This document shows, piece after piece, positions 7,922-17,505 of a DNA stretch of 64,000 nt. Every line of letters begins with the position of its first letter. Positions within the stretch are counted from its first letter, which is position 1. Below the pieces are notes generated by a model. The model was not told the DNA's origin, made no database searches, and saw nothing but the letters and a program-made list of their open reading frames with translations. The DNA is from CAYGDP01 sp964348665 (GTDB taxonomy: Bacteria; Verrucomicrobiota; Verrucomicrobiia; Palsa-1439; CAYGDP01): assembly GCA_964348665.1 (NCBI GenBank), contig CAYGDP010000004.1, positions 124,001 to 188,000 on the forward strand, read 5' to 3'. Made by a program: the position numbers and the translations under genes.

Positions 7922-10323
7922 TGTTTGCTGATGGCGGTCACGCGTCTTGTGGTGTATTGGAGCAGGGAAGGGATTTTCGATTTGCTGGCCAGCTCGAGCG
8001 CGCGCTTGGCGTCCAGTGTGGCCATCGGCTCGGCGGCGTACCAAATCATCAGAGGCAAGTTGTGGTCTTTGGCATCCTCTTCGTGAGCGACAAGCCCCTC
8101 CAAAATATCCCATCGTTTTTCGGGCGCGACTCGTTGCAGGGCACTGGCCAGATAGAGGCGAACGACAGGGGAGGGATCGGTTCGAGCCAAGTCGGCGAAC
8201 CGCGCCAGAGTTTCAGTGGAAGGATTTTTATCCTCCACAAGCAACTGGATGGCCCAGGCACGAAGATACTCGCTATTTCTCTTTGTCAATTGAAGCAAAT
8301 CGGCATTGCTCAAGCCATCTACGACACGAAGAGCCCAGATGAGGCGAAGTTGACTGCGTTTGTCATCAATGCCTCGCGCCCAGTCACCGCTCAATTTCAT
8401 TTGAATTTTTCTCCCGTCGAGTCCGAGCATGTCGCGCGCGAGCTGTTTTGCCTTGGCATTGAGTTTGCCCGATGAAGAGCGTTCTTGGAGCAATTTACGC
8501 GCATGACGAACATGCCATTCATTCTTATGCAATTGCATCGTGACCAAATCGTTGTCACTGGTCTTTTGTAAATTCACGGGCGCTGATTTTGCATTGCCGT
8601 AAATAACCTTGAAAATGCGGCCATTGGAGCGGTCATGATCCTTTGGATTGCCGGTGTGGCATTGCTGTCGGTCGTACCAATCAATCATGAAGACTCCCCC
8701 GTCGGGGCCGGACATGAAATTTAGGATTTGTGAGGAACGATCGTTGGCCAGCAAAAAATCTGCGCCGTGACGGCCAATGAACCCCGATCCTTTTGGTTCT
8801 AGAATGTCCATGTTCAGACGGCTGCCATGAATGTTATTCATGAAAACTTTGCCGCGATACTCGGCCGGCCAGTTGTCGCCTAGATAAACCATCAATCCGG
8901 CGTGCGCATGACCGCCACCCGCGGCATCCGATCGGGCATTCCCGGCATGAGGACCTTTGTCGCCAAGATAATGGAAATGGTCGGCGATTGTCTTGATGTC
9001 AGAGTACGTGTATCGGTTGAAATGCTGACCGCCCTGTCGCACATACCGCGCGCCCTGAATGATGTGCCACAGATGCGGTACGACGCACGCCTCGATAATG
9101 CACTGGCCGTTTTCGTCAAAGTCGATTCCCCACGGATTGCTCGTGCCTTCCGCAAAGACTTCGAAAATATTCTTCGTCGGATGATACCGCCAAATGCCGG
9201 CATTGATTTGGATTCGTTCGGCATCTGGCGTGTTCGGTTTGCCGACCCGCGAATGCGTGAATACACCGTGGCACCCATAGAGCCATCCGTCGGGCCCCCA
9301 CGTGAACGTGTTGAGTGTTTCATGTGTGTCTTGGAACCCCCAACCATCGAGCAAAACTTGAGGCGGACCGTCTGGTTTGTCGTCGCCATTTTTGTCCGCG
9401 ATGAAAAGAAAATGAGGCGCAGCCCCGACCCAAACTCCGCCAAAGCCAACTTCGAGGCCGCTGACGAGGTTTAGATTATCGATAAAGACAGTTTGCTTGT
9501 CATATTTTCCGTCGCCGTTGGTATCCTCAAAAATCAGGATTCTATCTTTCCCTTGGCCTTCCGGTTGACGAATCGGATATGAGTAGGACTCTGCAACCCA
9601 CAAGCGTCCACGATCATCGATCGCGAAGGCGATGGGCTGTTTCACGTCTGGCTCGCCTGCAAAAAGAGTGACCTTGAACCCAGACGGTACCGTTATCTCC
9701 GTCGCAGCTTGTTCGGGGGATAAGCTGTTGTGTTTCACCGCATCCAACGGTGGCAGCGCTTTCGCGGGCGGTTTCTTGCTCGTGGACGGCAACTCAGTAT
9801 AAAACTTAAAATCATCGAAGTTAATGTGTCCCCAGCCGCCTGTTTCGTTATCGACCAGTCGGATGAAAATATCCTTACCCTGATGCGCCTGGAGATCCGC
9901 AACAACAGGGCTCAAGTTTTCGGTATCATTGCCAGAAGCCTTGAAGATCGCCTTTTGGGTTGCGACATCCACCAACTCCACCCGCGTCTCGGCCCACGAT
10001 CCGCCGCCCACGAGAAAAATTGCGTACGGTTGCGTCACTTTAAACGAGAGAGATGTGAGCGTCCCCGTCGGTGCGTCGCCCGCCACTTCATAAGAGCCAA
10101 CCCAAAATTGACCGCGATGCTCGCTCTTCATATCGTTGCGGCGCGCGAAGACCGTGTCGCCTTTGATCGGTTGTTTGGCAAACGCTTCGCCCGTAGTCGT
10201 CCATCCTTCCAGCACACCAGTCTCGAAATCGAGATTCAGCGGCTTGCCATCGGTTCCCTTTGGCAGTTCTTGAGCGCCTAGGATTGCTGCGAATAGGAGA
10301 GGGACTATTATTATAATTTTCAC
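7918..10323 (-). CDS. PVC-type membrane-bound dehydrogenase-like protein (beta-propeller + HEAT)
   Basis: 801 residues from GTG 10323. That start has a strong GGAGGA box 6 nt upstream and overlaps the previous stop, so it is preferred to the upstream ATG at 10356. A signal peptide (about 1-20) is followed by a jelly-roll-like N-terminal domain (LDFETGVLEGW...), then the PVC dehydrogenase/NHL-type propeller with DDRGRLWVAES, repeated NGDGKYD and NGDDKPDG calcium-like loops, NPWGIDFDENG and HAHAGLMVYLGDNWP, and a HEAT-like C-terminus. The substrate is not known for the family; members sit beside cytochromes, as here, and are thought to be periplasmic sugar or alcohol oxidases. Probably one operon from 12.9 kb down to 6.7 kb. 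Confidence 0.85.
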   Translation of the reverse strand: MKIIIIVPLLFAAILGAQELPKGTDGKPLNLDFETGVLEGWTTTGEAFAKQPIKGDTVFARRNDMKSEHRGQFWVGSYEVAGDAPTGTLTSLSFKVTQPYAIFLVGGGSWAETRVELVDVATQKAIFKASGNDTENLSPVVADLQAHQGKDIFIRLVDNETGGWGHINFDDFKFYTELPSTSKKPPAKALPPLDAVKHNSLSPEQAATEITVPSGFKVTLFAGEPDVKQPIAFAIDDRGRLWVAESYSYPIRQPEGQGKDRILIFEDTNGDGKYDKQTVFIDNLNLVSGLEVGFGGVWVGAAPHFLFIADKNGDDKPDGPPQVLLDGWGFQDTHETLNTFTWGPDGWLYGCHGVFTHSRVGKPNTPDAERIQINAGIWRYHPTKNIFEVFAEGTSNPWGIDFDENGQCIIEACVVPHLWHIIQGARYVRQGGQHFNRYTYSDIKTIADHFHYLGDKGPHAGNARSDAAGGGHAHAGLMVYLGDNWPAEYRGKVFMNNIHGSRLNMDILEPKGSGFIGRHGADFLLANDRSSQILNFMSGPDGGVFMIDWYDRQQCHTGNPKDHDRSNGRIFKVIYGNAKSAPVNLQKTSDNDLVTMQLHKNEWHVRHARKLLQERSSSGKLNAKAKQLARDMLGLDGRKIQMKLSGDWARGIDDKRSQLRLIWALRVVDGLSNADLLQLTKRNSEYLRAWAIQLLVEDKNPSTETLARFADLARTDPSPVVRLYLASALQRVAPEKRWDILEGLVAHEEDAKDHNLPLMIWYAAEPMATLDAKRALELASKSKIPSLLQYTTRRVTAISKQ

Positions 10324-11162
10324 ATTGAATCCTCCGGATGATGTTTTTTTAACCAAACGCGCAGCGGCACATCGGCGTCGGTCGGCGAGTATCGGCCGTT
10401 GGCATTGATCTCGTCGCCGAGGATTTGACGTCGCACCGGGTCGCTGCGCTCAATGAGTTCACGCGGGATGGTCATGTCGTCTTTGGTGCGAATCCAACGA
10501 TAGCCGTAGCCATAGAATAACACTTTGCGTGTCCGAGTCGAGTGATTTGGACTCCCTGCATGCCAGAGGCGGCGATCAAAGAAGACCGCTGTACCCGCAC
10601 GAACGCAAACAGGCATCGCCCCATCGGGATCATCCACACCGTTGTCGGGCTTTTTCAACGAATCGCTCAAATGACTTCGCGGGATGATCCAAAAATTCCC
10701 GCTACCGGGCTCCGAAACGTCCGTGAGAAAATATCCCACCTTAAGCGACAACCGCGGTCGCGGGTGTGATTCCATTTCCACATTGACTCTTCCGCTGTCC
10801 TGATGCCAGCCGAGCGTTTTTTTTGTTCGATCCGCATCGGGCGCAATCGGCGGATTTACGGCAAGGTGGCAGTGATAGAGATAAATGTTCCAGCCAAGGA
10901 TGCCCCAGATTTTTGGCAAGATTTTGGGCCAATCCACCAACTCCGCGAACACGGGATCACGCCAGACAAAATTAGGGAAGAAAAGTTGGTCGTGAGGACC
11001 GTGGCCGTCGGCGCGCCACTTGGCGTCAATTTTATCTGTCACAGCGATCAACTCCTCGATCATCGCGCTCGGAATCGCGTTCTCGACAATGAGATAGCCA
11101 TCCTCATTGAACTGCTGTTGTTCATTGGAGGTCAGACAATTCTCCAGGCAAGTCGCGTCCAT
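10320..11162 (-). CDS. Phytanoyl-CoA dioxygenase (PhyH) family protein
   Basis: 280 residues. The Fe(II)/2-oxoglutarate oxygenase facial triad is visible: His and Asp in GWHQDSG and the distal His in DRRLWHAGSPN, followed by the Arg-containing strand. Family enzymes hydroxylate small molecules; the substrate here is unknown. PhyH proteins are greatly expanded in Verrucomicrobiota and Planctomycetota and often lie in sugar-catabolism clusters, as here. The last codons overlap the GTG of the next gene (ATGTGA), and the gene begins 8 bp after the lactate permease stop, so these genes are probably co-transcribed. Confidence 0.85.
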   Translation of the reverse strand: MDATCLENCLTSNEQQQFNEDGYLIVENAIPSAMIEELIAVTDKIDAKWRADGHGPHDQLFFPNFVWRDPVFAELVDWPKILPKIWGILGWNIYLYHCHLAVNPPIAPDADRTKKTLGWHQDSGRVNVEMESHPRPRLSLKVGYFLTDVSEPGSGNFWIIPRSHLSDSLKKPDNGVDDPDGAMPVCVRAGTAVFFDRRLWHAGSPNHSTRTRKVLFYGYGYRWIRTKDDMTIPRELIERSDPVRRQILGDEINANGRYSPTDADVPLRVWLKKHHPEDSM

Positions 11163-11169
11163 AGTTTAC

Positions 11170-12876
11170 TCACTTCGTCGGTAATTCAGGGACGATACCG
11201 GGAAAAACATACGCTTGCAAGAACACCAGCACCCCGACGAGCGCGGCCAACACGAGACTGTGCCAGAATACGTACCGCAGGATGTCTCCCTCATGACCGT
11301 GCTGGTTCGTCGCGACACTGGCAACCACGATGCTTTGTGCGTCTATCATTTTGCCCATCACGCCACCGCTGCTGTTGCTTGCCGCCGCGAGCACCGGCGA
11401 CACACCGACCTGCTCGGCCGTGATTTGCTGCAAGTTGCCAAAGAGCACGTTTGACGATGTGTCACTGCCGGTCAATGCCACACCGAGCCAGCCTAGGATC
11501 GGCGAGAAAAACGGGAACAACACTCCCGTGCTCGCAAATGCCAATCCCATCGTCGCGTCCAATCCACCGTACCGTGTTGTGAAACCCAACGCCAGCATCG
11601 CCGCAATCGTTAACAACGACCATCGGACACGATGAAGCGTTTTACCAAAAATTTTGGCAAGTTCTCGAACGCAGACTCGCAGCATAAGACCTGACACGAG
11701 CGCGGCCAGAAACAATGCCGTCCCCGTCGCCGAAAGCCAATTGATCTTGAATGTGGCTTCCTCCGGTTTTCTCTCTTTCGAGACGGGTGGAGTGCGTACG
11801 ACGGAATTGTGGAGGCTTGGCACTGGAAACTCGATGTATCGGTAACTGTTTGGAGTTTGTTTTTTGGTGGTCGTTGCGCCGTCCGCCTTTTGAACAGGAA
11901 TGCGCTTCGTACCGTTCAAAACCTCTTTCACCTGTGGTACGCCCCATACAAAAACCAGAATGGACATGATGATCCACGGCATCCACGCCCGAAACGATTC
12001 CCCTTTCGAATGGACGCGCGGCTGCGTCGTCGCTGCGGGTTCATCAGGAAATCGCCACGTCGTTTTTGGCTGCCAAAATTTCAGCAGCACAATCAGCGCC
12101 CCGATGGAAACTAGCGATCCAACGATGTCTACCAACCATGGGCCATGAAAGTTGCTGACCAAAAATTGCATGATCGCAAAGCTACCGCCGGCCACCAGGC
12201 ACGCAGGCCAAACCTCCAGCATCCCGCGCCATCCTGCCATTACCCAGACGACCCAGAAGGGGACGATGATAGAAAAAAACGGTAGTTGCCTGCCCACCAT
12301 CGCGCTCAAAATCTCTTCGGGCATACTCGTTACTTTCGCCAGCGCAATTATCGGCGTGCCGAGCGCCCCAAAAGCTACGGGCGCGGTATTGCCGATCAGT
12401 GCCAGACCCGCCGCGGGCAACGGCTTAAAGCCAAGTCCGATCAACATTGCCGCAGAAATGGCAACGGGCGTGCCAAAACCTGCCGCACCTTCCACAAAGG
12501 CGCCAAAGCTGAATGCGATCAACAAGGCTTGAATTCGCCGGTCGTTTGCCAAGCCGGCAATCGATTCCTTGGCGATCTCGAATTGCCCTGTGTGAACCGT
12601 GATGTCGTAGAGAAAAATCGCCGCCAATACGATCCAACCGATTGGAAACAGGCCGAACGCAGCACCGTTCGCCGCTGACGCGAACGCCAGAGTAACCGGC
12701 ATTTTGTAAATACCGATGGCGATGAGCATCGCCGCCGCCAGCCCCGCCAACGCCGCGACGTGCGCCTTGGCATGAAAAAATGCAAGTAAACCGAGTAGCA
12801 CGACGACTGGCAGCGATGCAACCAACGCCGAGATGATAAGATTACCAAGGGGATAATAATTTTGTTCCCAAGTCAT
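11170..12876 (-). CDS. lldP: L-lactate permease (LctP family)
   Basis: 568 residues with 12 or more hydrophobic segments. Signature regions include SFGAFVEGAAGFGTPVAISAA and the GNTAPVAFGALGTP segment of the lactate permease family, and near the C-terminus LTGSDTSSNVLFG. It imports L-lactate, or related 2-hydroxy acids, with protons across the inner membrane. A roughly 90-residue hydrophilic insertion (around residues 290-380) separates the two halves. In this cluster the substrate might be lactate produced from deoxy-sugar (fucose or rhamnose) breakdown; that is inference. Confidence 0.92.
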   Translation of the reverse strand: MTWEQNYYPLGNLIISALVASLPVVVLLGLLAFFHAKAHVAALAGLAAAMLIAIGIYKMPVTLAFASAANGAAFGLFPIGWIVLAAIFLYDITVHTGQFEIAKESIAGLANDRRIQALLIAFSFGAFVEGAAGFGTPVAISAAMLIGLGFKPLPAAGLALIGNTAPVAFGALGTPIIALAKVTSMPEEILSAMVGRQLPFFSIIVPFWVVWVMAGWRGMLEVWPACLVAGGSFAIMQFLVSNFHGPWLVDIVGSLVSIGALIVLLKFWQPKTTWRFPDEPAATTQPRVHSKGESFRAWMPWIIMSILVFVWGVPQVKEVLNGTKRIPVQKADGATTTKKQTPNSYRYIEFPVPSLHNSVVRTPPVSKERKPEEATFKINWLSATGTALFLAALVSGLMLRVCVRELAKIFGKTLHRVRWSLLTIAAMLALGFTTRYGGLDATMGLAFASTGVLFPFFSPILGWLGVALTGSDTSSNVLFGNLQQITAEQVGVSPVLAAASNSSGGVMGKMIDAQSIVVASVATNQHGHEGDILRYVFWHSLVLAALVGVLVFLQAYVFPGIVPELPTK

Positions 12877-12888
12877 TGGCAGAGATTT

Positions 12889-13629
12889 TCAATCCAATTT
12901 TCGCTGTGGCCAGAAACCAAGCACGTCTTTTGCGCGCTGGATTTGGACAAAGCGGTTGGCGTTGTCCGAGGCGATGTTGATCAACTCGTATTGCAAATTC
13001 GGTGTAGTCAATGCCAGATGAATCGCGCGTGCGACATCGCTGACGTGCGTAGCCATCACGCGCCATCGTTGACGAGCCGGACCAGGTTTCTCGGCGACTG
13101 CCTTCTCCCAATCCGCATCATCACAAACGTGACAGAGTCTCAGGCAAACTATGCCAAGAGTCTGTTGCCCGGAGAAATATTTGCAATTCAGTTCGCCCAG
13201 CAACTTCGTCAGACCGTAAATTTCGTCGGGGGACGGTGGCGTCTGCTCGGTGATTTCCGGCAGGTCGTTCAATGATTTTCCGAAGACCGAAAGCGTTGTG
13301 GAATAGACGAATCGCTTCACACCGGCCTGCTTTGCCGCCCAAAGCAGGTTGAACGTCCCCTTCACATTCACATCGAAGCTTTTGCGAATGTCGTCGGCGT
13401 TGGGCTCGCTCCAACGAATCGGGCCATAGGCCAAGTGCGCCACCGCCTCGATTCCCTCCATTGCGCGGCGGACGGTATCGCTGTCGGCGATATCGAGCTT
13501 GATGCTTTCGCCCTCCGGATTCTCGACGGGCGCGATGTCTGCCAATCGAAGCTGATGTCCTGCTGTCGCCAATTCTTTGCGCACACCCTTTCCAACTTTT
13601 CCAGCTGCGCCAGTGATTAAAATTCGCAT
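12889..13629 (-). CDS. NAD-dependent epimerase/dehydratase (extended SDR)
   Basis: 246 residues from the ATG at 13629 (MRILITGAAGKVGKGVRK). The frame stays open much further upstream, but family similarity starts at this Met. The Rossmann motif GAAGKVG and a central YGLTK (the Y-x3-K catalytic pair) are visible, as is an HLAYGP segment. It is close to uronate dehydrogenase and sugar-epimerase-type proteins; the exact substrate cannot be told. It ends 12 bp before the lactate permease start. The 100 bp upstream hold a perfect 9-bp inverted repeat, TAGCGTAAA (13642-13650) with TTTACGCTA (13685-13693). Confidence 0.8.
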   Translation of the reverse strand: MRILITGAAGKVGKGVRKELATAGHQLRLADIAPVENPEGESIKLDIADSDTVRRAMEGIEAVAHLAYGPIRWSEPNADDIRKSFDVNVKGTFNLLWAAKQAGVKRFVYSTTLSVFGKSLNDLPEITEQTPPSPDEIYGLTKLLGELNCKYFSGQQTLGIVCLRLCHVCDDADWEKAVAEKPGPARQRWRVMATHVSDVARAIHLALTTPNLQYELINIASDNANRFVQIQRAKDVLGFWPQRKLD

Positions 13630-13729
13630 ATCGCTATCGTGTAGCGTAAAGAACTCTTCACAGCAACCATAACGTAACGCGGCTTTTACGCTAAGTAAAT
13701 CAATAGAACGCTGTACTGAAAGGGACATC

Positions 13730-15751
13730 CTATCGCCGGCGAGGCCCGACAGCACTTGAATCAAATGGCTTAAATCCAATCTTTTCCGCGGGCGAGCCTT
13801 TTTTGAGAGTAAAATCTGCTTTCTCCGGCGCCACGAACATGGGATCGGCAATGATCGAGTGGACATCGAGGCCAAGCTTGCGCCAGTTGTCCAGTGATCG
13901 TTTGCCAAAGGTGACTGTCGCTCCACTGGCGTCGAAGTAAAGGTTATGGTCGATCGTATAGCCTTCACCCATTTTATCGCTGTAGCCGGCTTTCCAGAGC
14001 GGGGCGTTTTTCCAATAGACAATGTTACGCTCGAACGTGAAACTGGAGTGATCTTCCTTGCGAGACCGCGCGATTTGGTTTTCTTTCGCGAAAGCAAAGA
14101 TGTTGTTGCGGACGATATTCTCACGGCCGTAATGCTGATGAAAGCCGCCGGTCTTGGTGCGATAGACGAGATTGTTTTCGATGAGAATCCCCGTGCTGCC
14201 TTCGTCCGTGTAAATTCCCCAACCACCGTAGCCATGCGATTGGATGTCATGGATGTGGTTGCCGCGAATGATCGTACCCGGCGAAACGCCAAGTGTATAG
14301 ATGCCACCCATGTCGGAAAGCAATCCTTGTCCGACGTCGTGGATATGATTGTTCTCAATGCGATTATCGCGGCTGACGCTCGGCGCGTAACCCCAAACCC
14401 AGCCGACCGAAATGCCTGTGTAGTAGAGGTGATGAATGTGATTATGGGCGAGTGTGTTGGCCGCCGCGTGCCGCAATAGAATGCCGACCGCGCTGTGATA
14501 GATCTGGCCCAAATCGTGCATGTGATTGTCCGTCACGATGTTATGGTGGGTGCGCTCACCCTCCGCGCTTTTGGCGTCGCCACCGCTGATTTTGATGCCG
14601 CCTGCTCCCAGATCAGCAAATTCGTTTCCGACAATGCGATTTTCACTGCAACCATTGCTAAGTTCGATTCCGTAGGTGCCGAGATTTTTGAAACGGCAAT
14701 CTTCGATGGCTAGCTGCCGCGTCCCCTTGGCATAAATCGCGCCCGGCACACCTACCGCAGCTTGCAGATCACCCGCTTCTTGCGGCGGCAATTCCCATTG
14801 GTTATGACTAAACTCTAAACCGCGCAGCGAGATGTTCTCCACAAACCTTCCTTTTTCCGGTTCTCCCTCCAATCGAATGAGATTCGTCAGATTCGGAGCA
14901 ATCACCTCGACACGATCGGCTTTCTCCTTGGCGTTTGGCAGATATCGTACCGTGCCGGTTTTGCGATCCAGATACCAGTCACCCGGCTTGGCAAGCGTTT
15001 CGGCGACGTTATCCACATAGTACCGGGCGCCTTGCGTGCCGTGATCGTCGGTAAGTTTCCGTCGGCTCTTGCGCGAAAAAGTCACCACACGATCCGCATC
15101 GCTGACCGATTCTATTGGCAAATGAGTGTCCACCCAGAAATGAAGCACAACAACTTCAATGTCTTTCAGGTTGCGCCAATCGGATCGAAGATCGCCTGGG
15201 GCAAATCGAAATTTCGCAGAGGGCTGGTCGTACCTGCCCATCGAGTCAGCATCCACCAATTCGGCCACGCGATAATATCCCTCGCGCGGAAGCCTCGGTC
15301 GAAATCTGCGCTCCCCGTTTACAAATAGCTCTCTAAAATTCCATTTCCCATCCCGAACTTCTGGAAGATCGGCAACCCACAGAGCATCGTCGCCTTTCTT
15401 CCAGTCCGTAATCTGTCGCCCACCGCTGACGGCTGGCTTTTCATTGCGATACGCCGAGATAGTGATGCCAGAATCTTGGGGCGTCAGCACCAGCGGCTCA
15501 GATAGGAAATATGTCCCGCCCCGGACAAAAATCGTAGCTAGCTTCTTCGTGGCGCGTGTCTCATCCCGCGCGTGCGTCAACGTCGCAAACGGGCCGTCCG
15601 ATTTCTTCCGATTGGGGGAGGGGAGTTTGCCCGACCATGCATCATTCCCATCCGTCGCCACGTAAAATACGGCCCCTTTCTCCGCGCCTTGTGCCGAAAT
15701 TAATACGGCAAAAAACACAAACCAATACACTCGATTTAACCTTTTAACCAT
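13730..15751 (-). CDS. Secreted right-handed beta-helix protein (polysaccharide-lyase-like)
   Basis: 673 residues with a signal peptide (about 1-22, ending SAQGAEK). After an N-terminal segment opening with FYVATDGNDAWSG, typical of secreted pectate-lyase-like proteins, a long series of parallel beta-helix turns runs from about 290 to 600, seen as repeated NxIxxNxIHDxG patterns. It probably binds or cleaves a polyuronide or other polysaccharide outside the cell; no catalytic residues can be assigned from the sequence alone. The first codons overlap a four-unit octamer array (15734-15765), so the N-terminal MVKRLNR is repeat-encoded. Confidence 0.85.
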   Translation of the reverse strand: MVKRLNRVYWFVFFAVLISAQGAEKGAVFYVATDGNDAWSGKLPSPNRKKSDGPFATLTHARDETRATKKLATIFVRGGTYFLSEPLVLTPQDSGITISAYRNEKPAVSGGRQITDWKKGDDALWVADLPEVRDGKWNFRELFVNGERRFRPRLPREGYYRVAELVDADSMGRYDQPSAKFRFAPGDLRSDWRNLKDIEVVVLHFWVDTHLPIESVSDADRVVTFSRKSRRKLTDDHGTQGARYYVDNVAETLAKPGDWYLDRKTGTVRYLPNAKEKADRVEVIAPNLTNLIRLEGEPEKGRFVENISLRGLEFSHNQWELPPQEAGDLQAAVGVPGAIYAKGTRQLAIEDCRFKNLGTYGIELSNGCSENRIVGNEFADLGAGGIKISGGDAKSAEGERTHHNIVTDNHMHDLGQIYHSAVGILLRHAAANTLAHNHIHHLYYTGISVGWVWGYAPSVSRDNRIENNHIHDVGQGLLSDMGGIYTLGVSPGTIIRGNHIHDIQSHGYGGWGIYTDEGSTGILIENNLVYRTKTGGFHQHYGRENIVRNNIFAFAKENQIARSRKEDHSSFTFERNIVYWKNAPLWKAGYSDKMGEGYTIDHNLYFDASGATVTFGKRSLDNWRKLGLDVHSIIADPMFVAPEKADFTLKKGSPAEKIGFKPFDSSAVGPRRR

Positions 15752-15765
15752 TTAACGATTCAACG
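15734..15765. repeat. Four-unit octamer array over a start codon
   Basis: Read on the minus strand the units are CGTTGAAT, CGTTAAAT, GGTTAAAA and GGTTAAAT. A 23-base stretch (15743-15765) is identical, in opposite orientation, to 22004-22026. The ATG of the beta-helix gene (15751-15749) lies inside the array. Confidence 0.85.
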
Positions 15766-16353
15766 CTTTCGATAGACCGTTAACTCCATCGCATCTCGCG
15801 GCGACCATTCCAAATCCAAATCAAACCAGATCGTCTTCGATTCGTGATGCTCGCGCACATGACCGAGGTAATCTGTCATTTCCATCACGCCAATTCCAGC
15901 GTTATCGGCCAGAATCGTTGCCCCATCCGCTAACCGTGATTCGATCGCTCGGAAACATGGCCAGTAATTCTTGAAATCGTTGTCGATGAAAAGAAACTGC
16001 ACGTCTTCTTTCACTGTCTTGAGTGTCTCTCGCGCATCGCCCAGTCGAATCTCGATCAAGTCGCTGATGCCAGCCTCTTCGAAGTTTTTTCGCGCGATTT
16101 TGGCGCGTTCCAAGTCGATTTCGAACGAAATGACGCGACCGCGACCGAGCGCTTGCAGGATTTTTCCGAGCCAAAGACCCGAATACCCAATGGCCGTGCC
16201 GCATTCCACTACAACCTCGGGGCGTTTCTCGCCAACCAACCCCATCAAAAATGCCGCGCGCGCCATCCCTAACATCGGGATTTGCTGCGCCCGGCACTCC
16301 GCGTCAACCCGCTGGATGACTTTATCAATCGAGTTCGGTTTCATGTTTTGCAT
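15760..16353 (-). CDS. Class I SAM-dependent O-methyltransferase-like protein
   Basis: 197 residues from ATG 16353; Met4 (16344) is an alternative. The SAM-binding region reads VVVECGTAIGYSGLWL, followed by FEIDLERAKIARKNF and FLFIDNDFKNYW, the order seen in catechol/caffeoyl-CoA-type O-methyltransferases. The substrate is unknown. It lies in the minus-strand block between an oxidoreductase and the beta-helix gene, with very short gaps, which suggests co-transcription. A second, only distantly similar O-methyltransferase is at 53.6-54.2 kb. Confidence 0.8.
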   Translation of the reverse strand: MQNMKPNSIDKVIQRVDAECRAQQIPMLGMARAAFLMGLVGEKRPEVVVECGTAIGYSGLWLGKILQALGRGRVISFEIDLERAKIARKNFEEAGISDLIEIRLGDARETLKTVKEDVQFLFIDNDFKNYWPCFRAIESRLADGATILADNAGIGVMEMTDYLGHVREHHESKTIWFDLDLEWSPRDAMELTVYRKR

Positions 16354-16359
16354 ATATTC

Positions 16360-16385
16360 TTTCGCGCAGTTTCGCGTATTTCGCG
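16360..16385. repeat. Three-copy TTTCGCG short repeat in a gene gap
   Basis: TTTCGCG begins at 16360, 16370 and 16379 (spacing 10 and 9 bases) and fills most of the 43-bp gap between the Gfo/Idh gene and the methyltransferase gene. It belongs to the small tandem repeats scattered in this window. Confidence 0.7.
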
Positions 16386-16396
16386 GTTTATCATTT

Positions 16397-17482
16397 CTAT
16401 TTTCTGATTGCCTCCTTCGTCATCTTCTCGACATCCACGGCTTTTCCCGTCGCACTGGCTTCGATGGCCGCAAACATCGCGGCGTTCGATTTTAGATTGT
16501 CCTCCAGCGCTGTCGGCGGTGTCGGTCCGCCGTCGATCCAATCCAAGAACTGCGCGGGCATTGCCAGATGTCCTTCCCATTGCGGTTTCTGCGTTGGAAC
16601 TTCGCGCACGTTCAACGTGCTATTCTCGCCTCGCTCTTCAATGCGCACCACATTATCTTTATCCAGAACCGCCGCGCCACCTTCGCATTCGACCCGATAA
16701 TATTCCTGATGCCACGAGTTTGTTTTTCCTGTGGCCAGATTATTGCCTTCATAAAAACCGAGGCTGCCGCTCTTCATTCGCATTGTAAATAATGCGCACG
16801 GCTCACCGTCGAACGAATCGCTCCCTTTCCATTTTTTTTCATTGCCGCGCGCGTGACCCGGATGCCATTCCCAACCTGCAATTGTCGTGAGATCAGAATC
16901 GCAAAGATTACGGATCTGATCGAGGTGATGGATTCCTCCTTCCACCAGTAGGGTGTGCGGTATTTCATGCCGGAACGTCGATCCCCAGGATCCGCGCACG
17001 CGATAATCCGCCGCGTATCGCGCCATCACATAATTTACCGCGCCAAGTTCGCCGATCGCATTCTTGAGCGTCACTATGCGGGGAGTGTAACGATAATTTT
17101 GCGTCACTAACATTTTCACTTTTGCCTTCCGCACCGCCCGGTAGATTTTACAGCAAGCGTCCCACGTGTCGGCAATCGGTTTTTCGGCGAGAATATCCAA
17201 CTTGCGTTTGCAAGCCAGTTCAACGGCCTCACGATGAGACGAGGGCGGTGTCACAATGCAGCAAAAATCGGCATCCACTTTCGCGAACGCCTCCGCCGGT
17301 TTTGTGAACCGGGCCGATGACGGCAAACCCAATTCATCACCGGCCTTCTTCAGCGCATCGTGGTTCACATCCACCAGCGCGGCAAACTCCATCCGCTCGC
17401 GGAATGGCGCGTAATATTGGAAAATCCAGTTCCAAGCCATCCCCCCACAGCCAATCATTAAACACTGTTTCTTCTTAGCCAT
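16397..17482 (-). CDS. Gfo/Idh/MocA family oxidoreductase
   Basis: 361 residues. The N-terminal Rossmann fold starts at residue 7 with LMIGCGGMAWNW, and the family's EKP motif is present (ILAEKPIAD, around residue 100). The C-terminal alpha/beta domain contains HHLDQIRNL, with the His pair often used for catalysis. These NAD(P)-dependent enzymes oxidise or reduce sugars and related compounds; the substrate is not identifiable. It is not a Tat-signal-bearing member: the start is cytoplasmic-looking (MAKKKQ). It lies just downstream of the glycoside-hydrolase-like gene (23-bp gap). Confidence 0.88.
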   Translation of the reverse strand: MAKKKQCLMIGCGGMAWNWIFQYYAPFRERMEFAALVDVNHDALKKAGDELGLPSSARFTKPAEAFAKVDADFCCIVTPPSSHREAVELACKRKLDILAEKPIADTWDACCKIYRAVRKAKVKMLVTQNYRYTPRIVTLKNAIGELGAVNYVMARYAADYRVRGSWGSTFRHEIPHTLLVEGGIHHLDQIRNLCDSDLTTIAGWEWHPGHARGNEKKWKGSDSFDGEPCALFTMRMKSGSLGFYEGNNLATGKTNSWHQEYYRVECEGGAAVLDKDNVVRIEERGENSTLNVREVPTQKPQWEGHLAMPAQFLDWIDGGPTPPTALEDNLKSNAAMFAAIEASATGKAVDVEKMTKEAIRK

Positions 17483-17505
17483 TTCAATCTTTCCGCTTTT
17501 TTGCC

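Noticed and set aside
12889..14358. Epimerase gene of 489 residues
   Set aside because: The open frame runs on upstream by chance; similarity and the start MRILITGAAG are at 13629.
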